DNA from: an uncultured Muribaculaceae bacterium
GTDB lineage: Bacteria; Bacteroidota; Bacteroidia; Bacteroidales; Muribaculaceae
Reading direction: 5' to 3'
Assembly: GCA_947179295.1 (NCBI GenBank)
Contig: CAMXAZ010000007.1
Span: 1 to 63,671 of the forward strand
Length of the DNA: 63,671 nt
A program made the position numbers and the translations under genes. Under the pieces are notes generated by a model. The model was not told the origin of the DNA. It did not search any database and was given only the letters and a program-made list of their open reading frames with translations. Positions 34,976 through 43,387 of this stretch are shown here, piece by piece. The first letter of the stretch is position 1; each line of letters starts with the position of its first letter.

Positions 34976-35796
34976 AGAGCTGGAAATAAGACGTGAATGA
35001 AATTTGAACAGAACGTCATGCAGGCCGGAAGCAATCCGGAGTGGCGCTTGCGGAATCTGAAAAATTCAAATGGATTCGCTCCTGTCGGTGACATGAAATG
35101 ACGCCAGCGTTCGGGAAACGGCTTTGAACTGTCAGCCCACTTCGCAATATTCGGATGAGTGTCACAGATCCCCGGAAATCCGGGTGCTATCACGCTGTTT
35201 ATACCCGATTCCGATGCCCGGAGACCATAATCGAAATCTCCGAGACTATGGCGGAAGACCGGGTCAAGAGTGCCGAGTTTCCGATAGACCTCTGCGGGAA
35301 CCAGGACGATGTTGCCGTTAAACGTCCTGCACCGGGTCTTCTCGCTGTCCTTCGGATCAATCAGCTTCATATTGGAGTCACGTCCGCCATATGTGATCCG
35401 ATTCGGATTGTCGGAGGCATGGCAGGTGCCGACAATGATACAGCCGGGGTTCTTTTCTGCTGTCCGGATCAGATTCCCGATAGCATCAGAGAGAAGCGTA
35501 GTGTCATCATTGAGCCATAGATAGAACTCCGGATCAGATTTTGCCGCCTCATTCCAAGCGGCGATCATACCGCGGTTCCAGTAGAGAGAACCGTCACCTG
35601 CAACGATTCTCACATCCGGAAATCTTTCTCTGACAGCATCGGCGGTTCCGTCCGTACATCCGTCATCAGTCAGATAGACCTCGATGGAATATCCTTCGGG
35701 AACACTACCCGAAAACAGCGACTCCAGACAGGCAAGAGTCGTCTCTCTTCGGTTGAACACTGTAAGAAGAACTGCAATTCGCTTGTTCATGATCAT
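34960..35796 (-). CDS. Glycosyltransferase family 2 protein
   Basis: A 278-residue GT-A transferase resembling rhamnosyl/galactofuranosyl-type GT2 enzymes. IAVLLTVFNRRETTLACLESL is the nucleotide-binding start, followed by LTDDGCTDGTADAV, the DxD equivalent in FYLWLNDDTTLL, and SLGDFDYGLRASESG (catalytic ED-like segment). It begins in an ATGA overlap with the upstream GT4 gene; a second ATG two codons on is possible. Its base composition is nearer to the housekeeping genes than its immediate neighbours are, pointing to a mosaic operon. Confidence 0.88.
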   Translation of the reverse strand: MIMNKRIAVLLTVFNRRETTLACLESLFSGSVPEGYSIEVYLTDDGCTDGTADAVRERFPDVRIVAGDGSLYWNRGMIAAWNEAAKSDPEFYLWLNDDTTLLSDAIGNLIRTAEKNPGCIIVGTCHASDNPNRITYGGRDSNMKLIDPKDSEKTRCRTFNGNIVLVPAEVYRKLGTLDPVFRHSLGDFDYGLRASESGINSVIAPGFPGICDTHPNIAKWADSSKPFPERWRHFMSPTGANPFEFFRFRKRHSGLLPACMTFCSNFIHVLFPALWRKQ

Positions 35797-36896
35797 CTGT
35801 TATACAGCTTATATATTTCCTTGATATTTCTTGGCAGAAAATATTTTGAATTTACAAGTTTATAAGCATTCTCTACGATTTCATTCTTCAATGTCGGTTC
35901 GGCTTGCAATTTGTTTACTGCTGTCACAATCTCCTTATTGCTCTCAGGAATTAGTATCGAGCATTTTGAACCGGAATTGAAATCGCGCAAACCGGGAACA
36001 TCATAAAGTATAGCCGGAATTTTGCAAGCCATAGCCTCGATAGTTGTGATCGGGATTCCCTCGAATCGAGAAGTCATGATATAAATGTCTGATGCGATCA
36101 AAAATTTTCTGACATCCCGTTGATTGCCGAGGAAGCGGATATGTTTTTCAACTTTAAGTTCCTTGGCAAGTGCTTTCTCTGCATCAGTAGAAATTCCTTC
36201 GCCTAAATGCAGGTAAACGATATTGGGATATCGAGTTGTCAGTTCCGGTATAATCCGGATTATTTCATCATGACGCTTCACAGGTGAACAGCCACCTACA
36301 GAAACAATGACAAGAGCGTCTTCCGGGATAGACAACGCTTTCCTCGTCTCGCGTTTTTCATCATCGGTTGCCGGGTAAAAACGTTTGTTACCGAACCAGT
36401 TGTAAACTTTCGTTGTCTTATTGTGATAATAATTGCGTTCGTTGTTATAGACACTGTCGGAAATCGACTGGAACTGGCAGCCCAGAAGTTTTTTCGCACT
36501 CCATCTGAGCCATGCCTGATATGGCCATGTCAGCAGTCGTGAGCGGAAGCAGTTGTGAAAAGTGTACACAGACTTAATTCCGGCCATTCGGGCTACAAAA
36601 GCCATGCCCCATTTCAATTTTGATGAATGAGTGTGGATTATATCAATTTGTTCATCTTTTACAAACTTCACCAGATTTTTGTAATACGATATTTTACCGA
36701 TGACACTATTAGGATAGGGACGATGCAGCACCGTATAACCGGCATGCTCAAATGCCGGTGCATATTCTCCGAGTTCCGATGCGGTGTTCATGACATATAG
36801 CTCGCAGCCTAATTTATTAAATTCATCAGCAGCATCAACATACATTATCTCCGCACCCGAATAGCAAAGTTTATTTAAAACGTGTAGAATTTTCAT
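35793..36896 (-). CDS. Glycosyltransferase family 4 protein
   Basis: A 367-residue GT-B transferase. It begins ILHVLNKLCYSGAEIMYVD (acceptor loop), then IDIIHTHSSKLKWGMAF, and the donor domain with IVSVGGCSPVKRHDEIIRI. The E-x7-E segment is RFEGIPITTIEAMACKIPAI. It resembles EpsF-type exopolysaccharide transferases. It is translationally coupled to the following GT2 gene. Sugar specificity cannot be told from sequence alone. Confidence 0.9.
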   Translation of the reverse strand: MKILHVLNKLCYSGAEIMYVDAADEFNKLGCELYVMNTASELGEYAPAFEHAGYTVLHRPYPNSVIGKISYYKNLVKFVKDEQIDIIHTHSSKLKWGMAFVARMAGIKSVYTFHNCFRSRLLTWPYQAWLRWSAKKLLGCQFQSISDSVYNNERNYYHNKTTKVYNWFGNKRFYPATDDEKRETRKALSIPEDALVIVSVGGCSPVKRHDEIIRIIPELTTRYPNIVYLHLGEGISTDAEKALAKELKVEKHIRFLGNQRDVRKFLIASDIYIMTSRFEGIPITTIEAMACKIPAILYDVPGLRDFNSGSKCSILIPESNKEIVTAVNKLQAEPTLKNEIVENAYKLVNSKYFLPRNIKEIYKLYNR

Positions 36897-36926
36897 CTTG
36901 AATCAATTAAAATAGTAAATATGTAA

Positions 36927-38147
36927 TTAGATCAGATACAGCAATCCTGATTTCAGTAGATTGTCTAAATTGGTATATGACCAGACACTATGCAGTGTCA
37001 GATAGATAAATATTGCAAGGATCATGATAGATCCGAATAAAAACAGCAGGCGGTTGATTTTGGAATTTCTGAACAGAGCTGCGAAAATCAGCGATATAAA
37101 CGGATAGAGCAGCATCAGAAAGCGGGCGAATATCTCACTGAGATTTACATTCAGCAGGACGAATACAGCGATTATTGCAGGAATATTGAACAGGTGTCTT
37201 AATCCGTTCGATGTATTGTCAGTCGCGTTTCGGGTCTGCATCTGACCGCAGTAAAATGATGTTACCAATATGGTCACAGCAAGCAGTATGGCTGCCGGAG
37301 ACGCTTCGCCGAGATCGAATACTTCGGTGGCACTCGCACGTTGCAGGGCATATGATGCTGTAGAGTCGCTGAATATTGACAGTGAAAGCAGGTAGCTGCT
37401 TATCAGACGGATGCTCCCTATGATCAGAAGAACGATTGAATAGGCTGTAATGTTCTTTTTGATCGGTTTGTCAAGAATCGGGATAAAAAGCAGTATCACC
37501 GGAAGCAGCGTCATTGTGTGGATGGTAGGGCAGAGTATCAGCAATATCCAGTGTGTTTTTTGATACAGACACCGTTCCACCATAACATAGATGAAGATAC
37601 TTACAGCTAAACTCTGACGGACTAACTGGATTGAAAGTGAAAAGACATATGGATTAAAGCAAGTCAGCATGACTGCAGCTATCACTACATATTTTTTTGC
37701 ATTCGTCTTGTTGCAGAACTTTAATGTGGCCAGATTGAGAAAAATATACTGTATTACGGTTGTCGCAAATTTATATATTTCCTCTTTGCTGCTTATGAGG
37801 TGATTGACACACCAGACATATGTGGCATACGCAACTTCACTCTTTTTTTTCTGGACGGATAAATATGATAACAGGTCTGTCTTGCCGCTTCGTCTAAATG
37901 ATCGGACATAATAGAACAAGTCATTTTCATTGACCTTTGACGAGTTGATGATGGCGAGCAGCAGAATGGAGAAAATGATCAGGAAAATAATGTTTCTGTT
38001 CCATATCCTCTGACCCATCGACGGGGAGGCATAGCAGACCAGTAGCAGCACCACCAATGCCCCGACAGGCTGGATGAGGAAAAGGCAGAAAATGAAAAGG
38101 TACAGTATTGTGTACTGGCTTTGTGTATAAGTTCTCGTGGCTATCAT
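36927..38147 (-). CDS. EpsG/Wzy-like polysaccharide polymerase
   Basis: A 406-residue integral membrane protein with about ten to twelve hydrophobic segments. The EpsG-family layout is visible: a periplasmic-loop segment YYVRSFRRSGK, then the conserved NPYVFSLSIQLVRQSLAVSIFIY, and HTMTLLPVILL. It probably joins repeat units at the periplasmic face of the inner membrane. It lies between the flippase gene and the GT genes, the usual spot for a polymerase. Sequence divergence is normal for this class, so the call rests on topology, the SxQxxRQxxA segment and context. Confidence 0.82.
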   Translation of the reverse strand: MIATRTYTQSQYTILYLFIFCLFLIQPVGALVVLLLVCYASPSMGQRIWNRNIIFLIIFSILLLAIINSSKVNENDLFYYVRSFRRSGKTDLLSYLSVQKKKSEVAYATYVWCVNHLISSKEEIYKFATTVIQYIFLNLATLKFCNKTNAKKYVVIAAVMLTCFNPYVFSLSIQLVRQSLAVSIFIYVMVERCLYQKTHWILLILCPTIHTMTLLPVILLFIPILDKPIKKNITAYSIVLLIIGSIRLISSYLLSLSIFSDSTASYALQRASATEVFDLGEASPAAILLAVTILVTSFYCGQMQTRNATDNTSNGLRHLFNIPAIIAVFVLLNVNLSEIFARFLMLLYPFISLIFAALFRNSKINRLLFLFGSIMILAIFIYLTLHSVWSYTNLDNLLKSGLLYLI

Positions 38148-38171
38148 AAAAACAGAAACTTATATGTAATA

Positions 38172-39527
38172 TCATTTGTCCCAATAACCCGTGGCGGTGT
38201 TATTGAGAATTTTATTGATCTGTATATGGCCTGATATAGCCTGGCAAAAGCATACCAGTGTTGGGATCAGCAATAGTCCGGGAACCCCGTAAAGGTGACA
38301 CAACCATGACATACATGGATATGCGATAACGGCAAATGTAAGATATATCACGAGCTGAATGTGGATCTTGCCGATTCCGTTTATCATACACATGTATATG
38401 CCTCCGCATAAATTTGCAAAAATATAGATGGCTTCGCTGATATTGATTTCTGCCGGAACGGTAACTTTCTTGTCAATCCATAGATTGATAAACGGAGTTG
38501 CCAGAAAGTACATTATGATCGTTACAGGTATTCCAGCCAGAAGCGCTTTCTGCAGGATTGAGGCTATTCTGCGCATCCATTCAAAATTTTTCTGTGCATA
38601 GGCATCCGTGAAAGCAGACCAGATATTGCCTAAAATAAGGCTTGAGACCATAGTCAGTATGCTGAAATATCTATGCGATATATTGTATTGGGTCACAACT
38701 TCCGGGCCTAAATTGCGAGAGATGATAATGTTCATTATCTGGTAGATAAACAACATGGAAGTCGTGATAATGAAAAATTTTCCTCCGATCCCAAGAATAT
38801 CTTTCACATATTTGAGCCGTATGTAGCCGAAATTCGGGCGAAACTGGCGGTAGCGGGTGTTGAAGAATATGATTGAGCAGATCACCAGCGTGACAAACGG
38901 GATGCCGGAAAAAATGAATGCAAGTGAGGTTATGGAACCTGATTTGACAGTCTTGGTCAGAATGAAGATTACCAGTAACGCAAGGCCCTGGCCCAATACC
39001 TGTATGCCTGACGAAAAGGCTGACCGCTGGTCGGCTATAAGCATGGTCGAGAATGTCTGAAAAACTATATTCAGACCGAAAAATCCCAGAAGAACCGCAA
39101 ATGTCATTCTCAGTTCCTCGCAGTATGACTGATCTACTTTCAGCACAGAACTCCAGTCAACTATGAAGCTGACAGGGATCAGTACCGACATGAAAACCAC
39201 AAAGGAAATGAACAGAGCCGCATAAGTGGTCGACACATATACGCGGGCCATCTTCAGTTTCCCACATGCTTTCAGAGTCGTAAAGCGGTTTCTGAAACCG
39301 TTTGTCAGGCCGATGTCAAAGAAATAGAACCAGGCCATGAGCGAACTCAGAGTCAGCCAGATGCCATATTGGACCGGATTTACGTAATTGATGGTTATAG
39401 GAACGATGAACAAAGAAATCAGCATACTGATTCCTTTAAGGACAACCGATGCCAGTATATTTTTCTTTAATAATACTGTGCGTTGGTCTCCTTTTTTGAA
39501 GAACATCCTGAGTGATTCAAGATTCAT
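38172..39527 (-). CDS. Wzx-type oligosaccharide flippase
   Basis: A 451-residue membrane protein with about 12 to 14 helices of the MOP superfamily, expected to flip lipid-linked repeat units across the inner membrane. The N-terminus (VLLKKNILASVVLKGISMLISLFIVPITINYVNPVQYGIWLTL at residues 18-60) has the typical lipid-linked-saccharide exporter pattern with the Y-G-x-W element. It follows ugd by 55 bp and precedes the polymerase by 24 bp. Presence of flippase and polymerase together indicates a Wzx/Wzy-dependent polysaccharide. Confidence 0.88.
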   Translation of the reverse strand: MNLESLRMFFKKGDQRTVLLKKNILASVVLKGISMLISLFIVPITINYVNPVQYGIWLTLSSLMAWFYFFDIGLTNGFRNRFTTLKACGKLKMARVYVSTTYAALFISFVVFMSVLIPVSFIVDWSSVLKVDQSYCEELRMTFAVLLGFFGLNIVFQTFSTMLIADQRSAFSSGIQVLGQGLALLVIFILTKTVKSGSITSLAFIFSGIPFVTLVICSIIFFNTRYRQFRPNFGYIRLKYVKDILGIGGKFFIITTSMLFIYQIMNIIISRNLGPEVVTQYNISHRYFSILTMVSSLILGNIWSAFTDAYAQKNFEWMRRIASILQKALLAGIPVTIIMYFLATPFINLWIDKKVTVPAEINISEAIYIFANLCGGIYMCMINGIGKIHIQLVIYLTFAVIAYPCMSWLCHLYGVPGLLLIPTLVCFCQAISGHIQINKILNNTATGYWDK

Positions 39528-39582
39528 GAGCCGATGCTGTGGTTGACGGATTTTGTCAGTGGATTAAACTGTACTGCCTCTC

Positions 39583-40899
39583 TCAGTCGCGGCTGAAGAG
39601 ATCTCTGGTGTAGACTTTGTCGCTGACATCCTCAAGGTCGGCGGAAGTGCGGTTGGCAAGGATGGCATGAGAGAGGCGCTTGAACTCTTCCAGATCATTG
39701 ACAACACGCGAGCCGAAAAACGTAGTCCCGTTCTCAAGCGTAGGCTCATAGATGATCACCGTGGCGCCCTTGGCCTTGATGCGCTTCATAACGCCCTGGA
39801 TCGACGACTGGCGGAAATTGTCGGAATTCGACTTCATGGTCAGGCGGTAGACCCCGATCACACACTCCGTCTCAGCCCCTGTCGAATAGGCGTTCTGGGA
39901 ACTGTAGTCATAATATCCGGCCTTTTTAAGCACCTGGTCGGCTATGAAATCCTTGCGGGTACGGTTGCTCTCAACGATTGCCGACATCATGTTCTGAGGC
40001 ACATCGGCATAGTTTGCCAGAAGCTGCTTCGTGTCCTTCGGCAGGCAGTAGCCGCCATAGCCGAACGACGGATTGTTGTAGTGGGTGCCGATGCGCGGGT
40101 CAAGCCCGATTCCCTCGATGATGGCCTGCGAGTCGAGACCCTTGACCTCGGCATAGGTGTCAAGTTCGTTGAAATAGCTCACTCGGAGCGCGAGATAAGT
40201 GTTGGCAAACAACTTCACCGCCTCGGCCTCCTTCATGCCCATGAACAGGGTGGGGATCTCCTCTTTGATGGCCCCCTGCTGCAGAAGCGAAGCGAAAGTC
40301 CGGGCGGCCTCGTCGAGACGCGCAATGTCTGTCACAGCCAGGATAGCCTCGTTTTCCTCGCTGAAACGCTCGTCGGCAATGATCTTTGGAGTGCCTACAA
40401 TGATGCGCGAGGGATAGAGATTGTCATAGAGCGCCTTGCTCTCGCGCAGAAATTCAGGCGAGAAGAGCAGGTTGAACTGCTTTACACCCTTGGCGGCATA
40501 CTTCAGATAGAGCGAGCGGCAGTAGCCCACCGGAATGGTCGACTTTATGATCATCACGGCATCCGGATTCACTTCAAGCACCAGATCAATCACCTCTTCC
40601 ACGTGCGACGTGTCGAAATAATTCTTCACCGGGTCATAGTTGGTCGGAGCGGCTATCACAATGAAATCAGCCCCGCGGTAAGCCTCGGCCCCGTCGAGCG
40701 TAGCCCGCAGGTCGAGATTCTTTTCGGCGAGATATTTCTCGATATACTCATCCTGGATCGGAGACTTGCGCCGGTTGATGGCTTCGACCTTTTCGGGAAT
40801 CACGTCGACTGCGGTGACGTGGTTGTGCTGAGCGAGAAGAGTCGCTATGCTGAGTCCTACGTAGCCTGTCCCGGCTACAGCTATGTCATACTGTTTCAT
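39583..40899 (-). CDS. ugd: UDP-glucose/nucleotide-sugar 6-dehydrogenase
   Basis: Oxidises UDP-glucose (or a related nucleotide sugar) to the uronic acid, supplying an acidic sugar to the polysaccharide. The 438-residue protein has the NAD loop [15 protein letters not shown] (residues 9-23), the central dimerisation helix with the family Lys ([22 protein letters not shown]) and the catalytic Cys in [14 protein letters not shown]. The C-terminal domain follows. The shorter GT-rich flank genes are downstream. A long leader of about 240 nt separates it from its predicted promoter. UDP-glucose is the likeliest substrate by similarity; others are possible. Confidence 0.92.
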   Translation of the reverse strand: MKQYDIAVAGTGYVGLSIATLLAQHNHVTAVDVIPEKVEAINRRKSPIQDEYIEKYLAEKNLDLRATLDGAEAYRGADFIVIAAPTNYDPVKNYFDTSHVEEVIDLVLEVNPDAVMIIKSTIPVGYCRSLYLKYAAKGVKQFNLLFSPEFLRESKALYDNLYPSRIIVGTPKIIADERFSEENEAILAVTDIARLDEAARTFASLLQQGAIKEEIPTLFMGMKEAEAVKLFANTYLALRVSYFNELDTYAEVKGLDSQAIIEGIGLDPRIGTHYNNPSFGYGGYCLPKDTKQLLANYADVPQNMMSAIVESNRTRKDFIADQVLKKAGYYDYSSQNAYSTGAETECVIGVYRLTMKSNSDNFRQSSIQGVMKRIKAKGATVIIYEPTLENGTTFFGSRVVNDLEEFKRLSHAILANRTSADLEDVSDKVYTRDLFSRD

Positions 40900-41146
40900 T
40901 TGTGACTGTATAATGTGATATGCGAAAACGTGAGAGGCCGGAGCCGTTTTTTAGCTCGCGCCCTGAAAAAAGTATGAGCCCGATGCGTCAGGCGTCAAAA
41001 CGTGATGCAGTGAAGCCGCAGGCCATCAGCCTGAGGCAGATGAGTGACCCCGGCGGAGTGTAGACAACCCCCGTCGGGCCGGAACAATCATTAGCGGAGG
41101 CCTGTGCCGACACGGCCTCTGAGAGTGAAAAGTTAGTATAGTGCTG
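40900..41146 (-). other. Long structured leader of the polysaccharide operon
   Basis: There is no convincing gene. Downstream of the promoter at 41147-41178 and before the ugd ATG lies about 240 nt rich in short inverted repeats. These include GAGGCC...GGCCTC (about 41097-41119) and CAGGC...GCCTG (about 41020-41034, minus-strand sense). A 21-codon frame (41091-41026, minus) starts with ATG but has no telling composition. Such a leader could carry transcriptional control of the operon, but no known element was recognised. Confidence 0.4.
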
Positions 41147-41178
41147 CAAAATTAATAATTAACATTTAAATTAGCAAC
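41147..41178 (-). promoter_or_regulatory. Polysaccharide operon promoter
   Basis: On the minus strand, -7 TAATTTTG (41154-41147) with GTTG (41178-41175) 20 nt upstream, one mismatch from the TTTG -33 consensus. It would drive ugd and the eight downstream genes. Confidence 0.65.
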
Positions 41179-41244
41179 TTTTAAGAAACTGATAACATCT
41201 CCATACTAACGTCTGCGGGCTGCCGATTGTTCATTTTCCGCCGA

Positions 41245-42105
41245 TCAAAAAGGCAGTGGTGCGCGGGCAAAGGCATCGATGAAAGACCCCGGAGTAGAAT
41301 TGACAACTGTGATCCCGCGGGATTTTGCATAAGCCTCCACCCGGTGATACGACCTGAAGGCAAGATAGAAACTCAGAAGCACATCGTGGAGCTTGACGTT
41401 GCTGTAAACGCTCGCCACCCTTGAATGCTCCTCCTCATTGTCCTTATAGAAATGAGGCTGGAAGTTCACCACCGTATTCTCCTCGGTCACGCCGAGCGTC
41501 GACAGCCAGCCGTGGTCGGCCCCCGTCAGATAGATGGTACGGAAACCGGCCAGCATCGCCGTCATCAGCGCCGGCACCAGCACATTGCGCGGACGCGGCA
41601 TAGCCAGTCCGGCCCCATAGAGCCACCGTTCAAGCCATCCGAACCCCTCGGCCCCGATGAAATTGAACCGCTCTATTCTTATGTTCCGATTAGTGATCTT
41701 CAGCCCCGACGCCTTCTGCGAGGCCGGAATATATAGCGTCATCGACCAGTCCACGAGACTGTTGAAGCGCTCAAACATTTTTCTGACATTCGGGTCCGAC
41801 TCACGCCCCTCGAAGAAATGCGGATCGGCCAGAAGATAGAAATCAGGCCGCAGCATGGCAAACTCCTCTGCATTGGCCGCGAAATTCAGAGCCATCGTCG
41901 TAGCCCCGCGCAGCTGTTCGCCCTTGGTGTCGATCAGAGTCCTGAGTGACGGCCCGTTGCCGAGAATGATCAGCGGCTTCCCCTCGGCGGCCATCGGCGA
42001 TGGGCTCACACCGGGCCTGCGCCCAAGAATCGCCACCTTGGCCAGACTCTTCACACTCGCTCCGAGCCTCGCCCCGAAAACACTCAATTTTTCTGTCAGT
42101 TTCAT
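41245..42105 (-). CDS. GT42/DUF115-like putative glycosyltransferase
   Basis: A 286-residue protein. The core begins PLIILGNGPSLRTLID, like the GNGPSL nucleotide loop of GT42 sialyltransferases and DUF115 proteins, then MALNFAANAEEF and LRPDFYLLADPHFF. Later come IYLTGADHGW, QPHFYKDNEEEHSR (HFY element) and AKSRGITVVNSTPGSFIDAF. I chose the ATG at 42103-42105 (MKLTEKLS); an upstream in-frame Met adds 20 residues. Position just upstream of the polysaccharide operon suggests a surface-sugar role. Sialic acid synthesis genes are not visible here, so sialyl transfer is only one possibility. Confidence 0.65.
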   Translation of the reverse strand: MKLTEKLSVFGARLGASVKSLAKVAILGRRPGVSPSPMAAEGKPLIILGNGPSLRTLIDTKGEQLRGATTMALNFAANAEEFAMLRPDFYLLADPHFFEGRESDPNVRKMFERFNSLVDWSMTLYIPASQKASGLKITNRNIRIERFNFIGAEGFGWLERWLYGAGLAMPRPRNVLVPALMTAMLAGFRTIYLTGADHGWLSTLGVTEENTVVNFQPHFYKDNEEEHSRVASVYSNVKLHDVLLSFYLAFRSYHRVEAYAKSRGITVVNSTPGSFIDAFARAPLPF

Positions 42106-42173
42106 GAAGATTGATGAATTAGCCGCTCCCGCACCGATGGCGCTTGTAGGGGCTTTTATAATCAAAGCGATTT

Positions 42174-42683
42174 TCAGTTTTGGCTCAACCGGTATTTCAC
42201 CACTCCCATGATGGAGTCAGCCTTATGAGGTCTGCTCGACTGATGCTCTGATCCGTCAGGGTTGAATGAATATGTGTCTAAAGTCTTTTCATCAATAAAC
42301 TTCTTGACCCTGCGTATTTTATATCTGCTTGTGTCAGCCAGGTATATTAAAAGCACATCATTGTGCTTAATCTGACTGCTAAGATCCTTTTTCGGATTGA
42401 TCTTTATAGCGAGCCATTCATCTCCGTGGTTAATGTCGATAGGAGACATGCAAGTTCCGTTGATGCGTATCCGATGAAAAGATCTGGTATTGGCATAAGT
42501 GCCATCAGGCAGTTTGATCACAGTTGATTTTTCAGAAAAGACTGTTGGTTCGGCTGAATTGTGTGGCTCGTCTGAACTTCCGGCAGAGGCTGAATACACC
42601 ACGTCATTCCGGCTTATGGTACGTGGGTAGCCATAGGCAATACAGATTGCAAGAAATATTAAGAATAGAATAACTGATGTCAT
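42174..42683 (-). CDS. Membrane-anchored S24/LexA-like protein with Cys for Ser
   Basis: I do not recognise a named family member. A 169-residue protein with one N-terminal transmembrane helix (residues 3-18) and a disordered stretch to about residue 65. A domain resembling the S24/S26 peptidase fold follows: GTCMSPIDINHGD (76-88) matches the GxSMxP...GD signature but has Cys78 at the nucleophile site. NDVLLIYL corresponds to the GDxVxV strand, YKIRRVKKF (121-129) to the Lys strand, and SSRPHKADSIMGVVKYRL closes the fold. It could be a Cys-dependent protease or an inactive binding domain. It lies 8 bp after a four-helix membrane protein gene. Confidence 0.6.
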   Translation of the reverse strand: MTSVILFLIFLAICIAYGYPRTISRNDVVYSASAGSSDEPHNSAEPTVFSEKSTVIKLPDGTYANTRSFHRIRINGTCMSPIDINHGDEWLAIKINPKKDLSSQIKHNDVLLIYLADTSRYKIRRVKKFIDEKTLDTYSFNPDGSEHQSSRPHKADSIMGVVKYRLSQN

Positions 42684-42691
42684 AATTAGAA

Positions 42692-43180
42692 TTATTGATT
42701 TTTTCCGGGCCCTTCTGATACCGTTACAGGAGCGCTGAATTCCACAAATGTTTTTAAAATGAAAACAAGTATCATAAGGAAAACAAACAGCCCTATCGAG
42801 AAGTTATCCAGATTGAGCGGAAAGATAAGTTCGGAATGAGCCTTGATAGCAGCTTTACAGCAGTGAATGTAAATTGAAAGTGAAAGGACAAGCCCGGCAA
42901 CGATAGCCCAGACAATGGCCCGATGGATATTCTTATTCTTGGCTGAATAGTCAAAAAGGAGCATTATGATTAGTCCGAAATTCACAAAAAGAGAAATGCT
43001 CCGTATGTGCAATTCCTGAAATTTTGATGCGAACGCAATGTCATTGGAAACCAAGGCAACCAATAGATCCGTATAGGTGAAGAAAAACATAAAGCATATC
43101 CATGAAAATGCTATCCACGCTGTTCTGGAATCAGCCTTAAGCCTGGATATATATTGTCTAATGCTTTGTGTAATAATCAT
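42692..43180 (-). CDS. Hypothetical four-helix membrane protein
   Basis: No family recognised. The 162-residue protein has four hydrophobic segments at roughly residues 22-45, 60-78, 88-108 and 124-146, and short hydrophilic ends. The cytoplasmic or exposed loops contain SRLKADSRTAW and DYSAKNKNIHRA. Its own perfect promoter (43188-43219) places the transcript start at most a few bases before the ATG. The S24-like gene follows after 8 bp and is surely co-transcribed. The pairing suggests the two proteins work together in the membrane. Confidence 0.7.
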   Translation of the reverse strand: MIITQSIRQYISRLKADSRTAWIAFSWICFMFFFTYTDLLVALVSNDIAFASKFQELHIRSISLFVNFGLIIMLLFDYSAKNKNIHRAIVWAIVAGLVLSLSIYIHCCKAAIKAHSELIFPLNLDNFSIGLFVFLMILVFILKTFVEFSAPVTVSEGPGKNQ

Positions 43181-43187
43181 AATGATG

Positions 43188-43219
43188 CAAAATTACGATT
43201 TTATTCTAAAAAATCCAAA
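43188..43219 (-). promoter_or_regulatory. Promoter of the membrane-protein/S24-like gene pair
   Basis: A perfect -33 TTTG (43219-43216), 20-nt spacer and perfect -7 TAATTTTG (43195-43188) on the minus strand. The ATG at 43180 lies only 7 bp beyond the -7 box, implying a leaderless or nearly leaderless mRNA. Confidence 0.8.
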
Positions 43220-43261
43220 AAAGATCATCCATATTCTAAATGGCTGATAAGTAGACGTAAA

Positions 43262-43324
43262 AAATATCATAGACCGCATATTGGAGAATTTTAGCTTGTC
43301 TCCGATATAAGGTCTATGATATTT
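43262..43324 (-). terminator. Long-stem terminator after the glutaminase-like gene
   Basis: Two 26-base arms (43262-43287 and 43299-43324) pair with three mismatches around an 11-base loop. On the minus strand the stem runs into TTTTTTACG. It stands 63 bp after the stop of the glutaminase-like gene and just before the promoter of the next minus-strand genes. Confidence 0.8.
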
Positions 43325-43387
43325 CAAAAGTCAGGGTATAGGAGTGTGGATTGGTTCCCTCCGTTTATATATGAGGATTCTAAAAAA

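Noticed and set aside
39667-40905. 412-codon open frame antisense to ugd
   Set aside because: The minus-strand ugd has all dehydrogenase motifs; the antisense product resembles no family and is rich in His/Arg/Leu as mirror frames are.
41026-41091. 21-codon frame in the ugd leader as a regulatory leader peptide
   Set aside because: No runs of a regulatory amino acid and no terminator/antiterminator pair like that of trp; kept only as a note in the leader entry.
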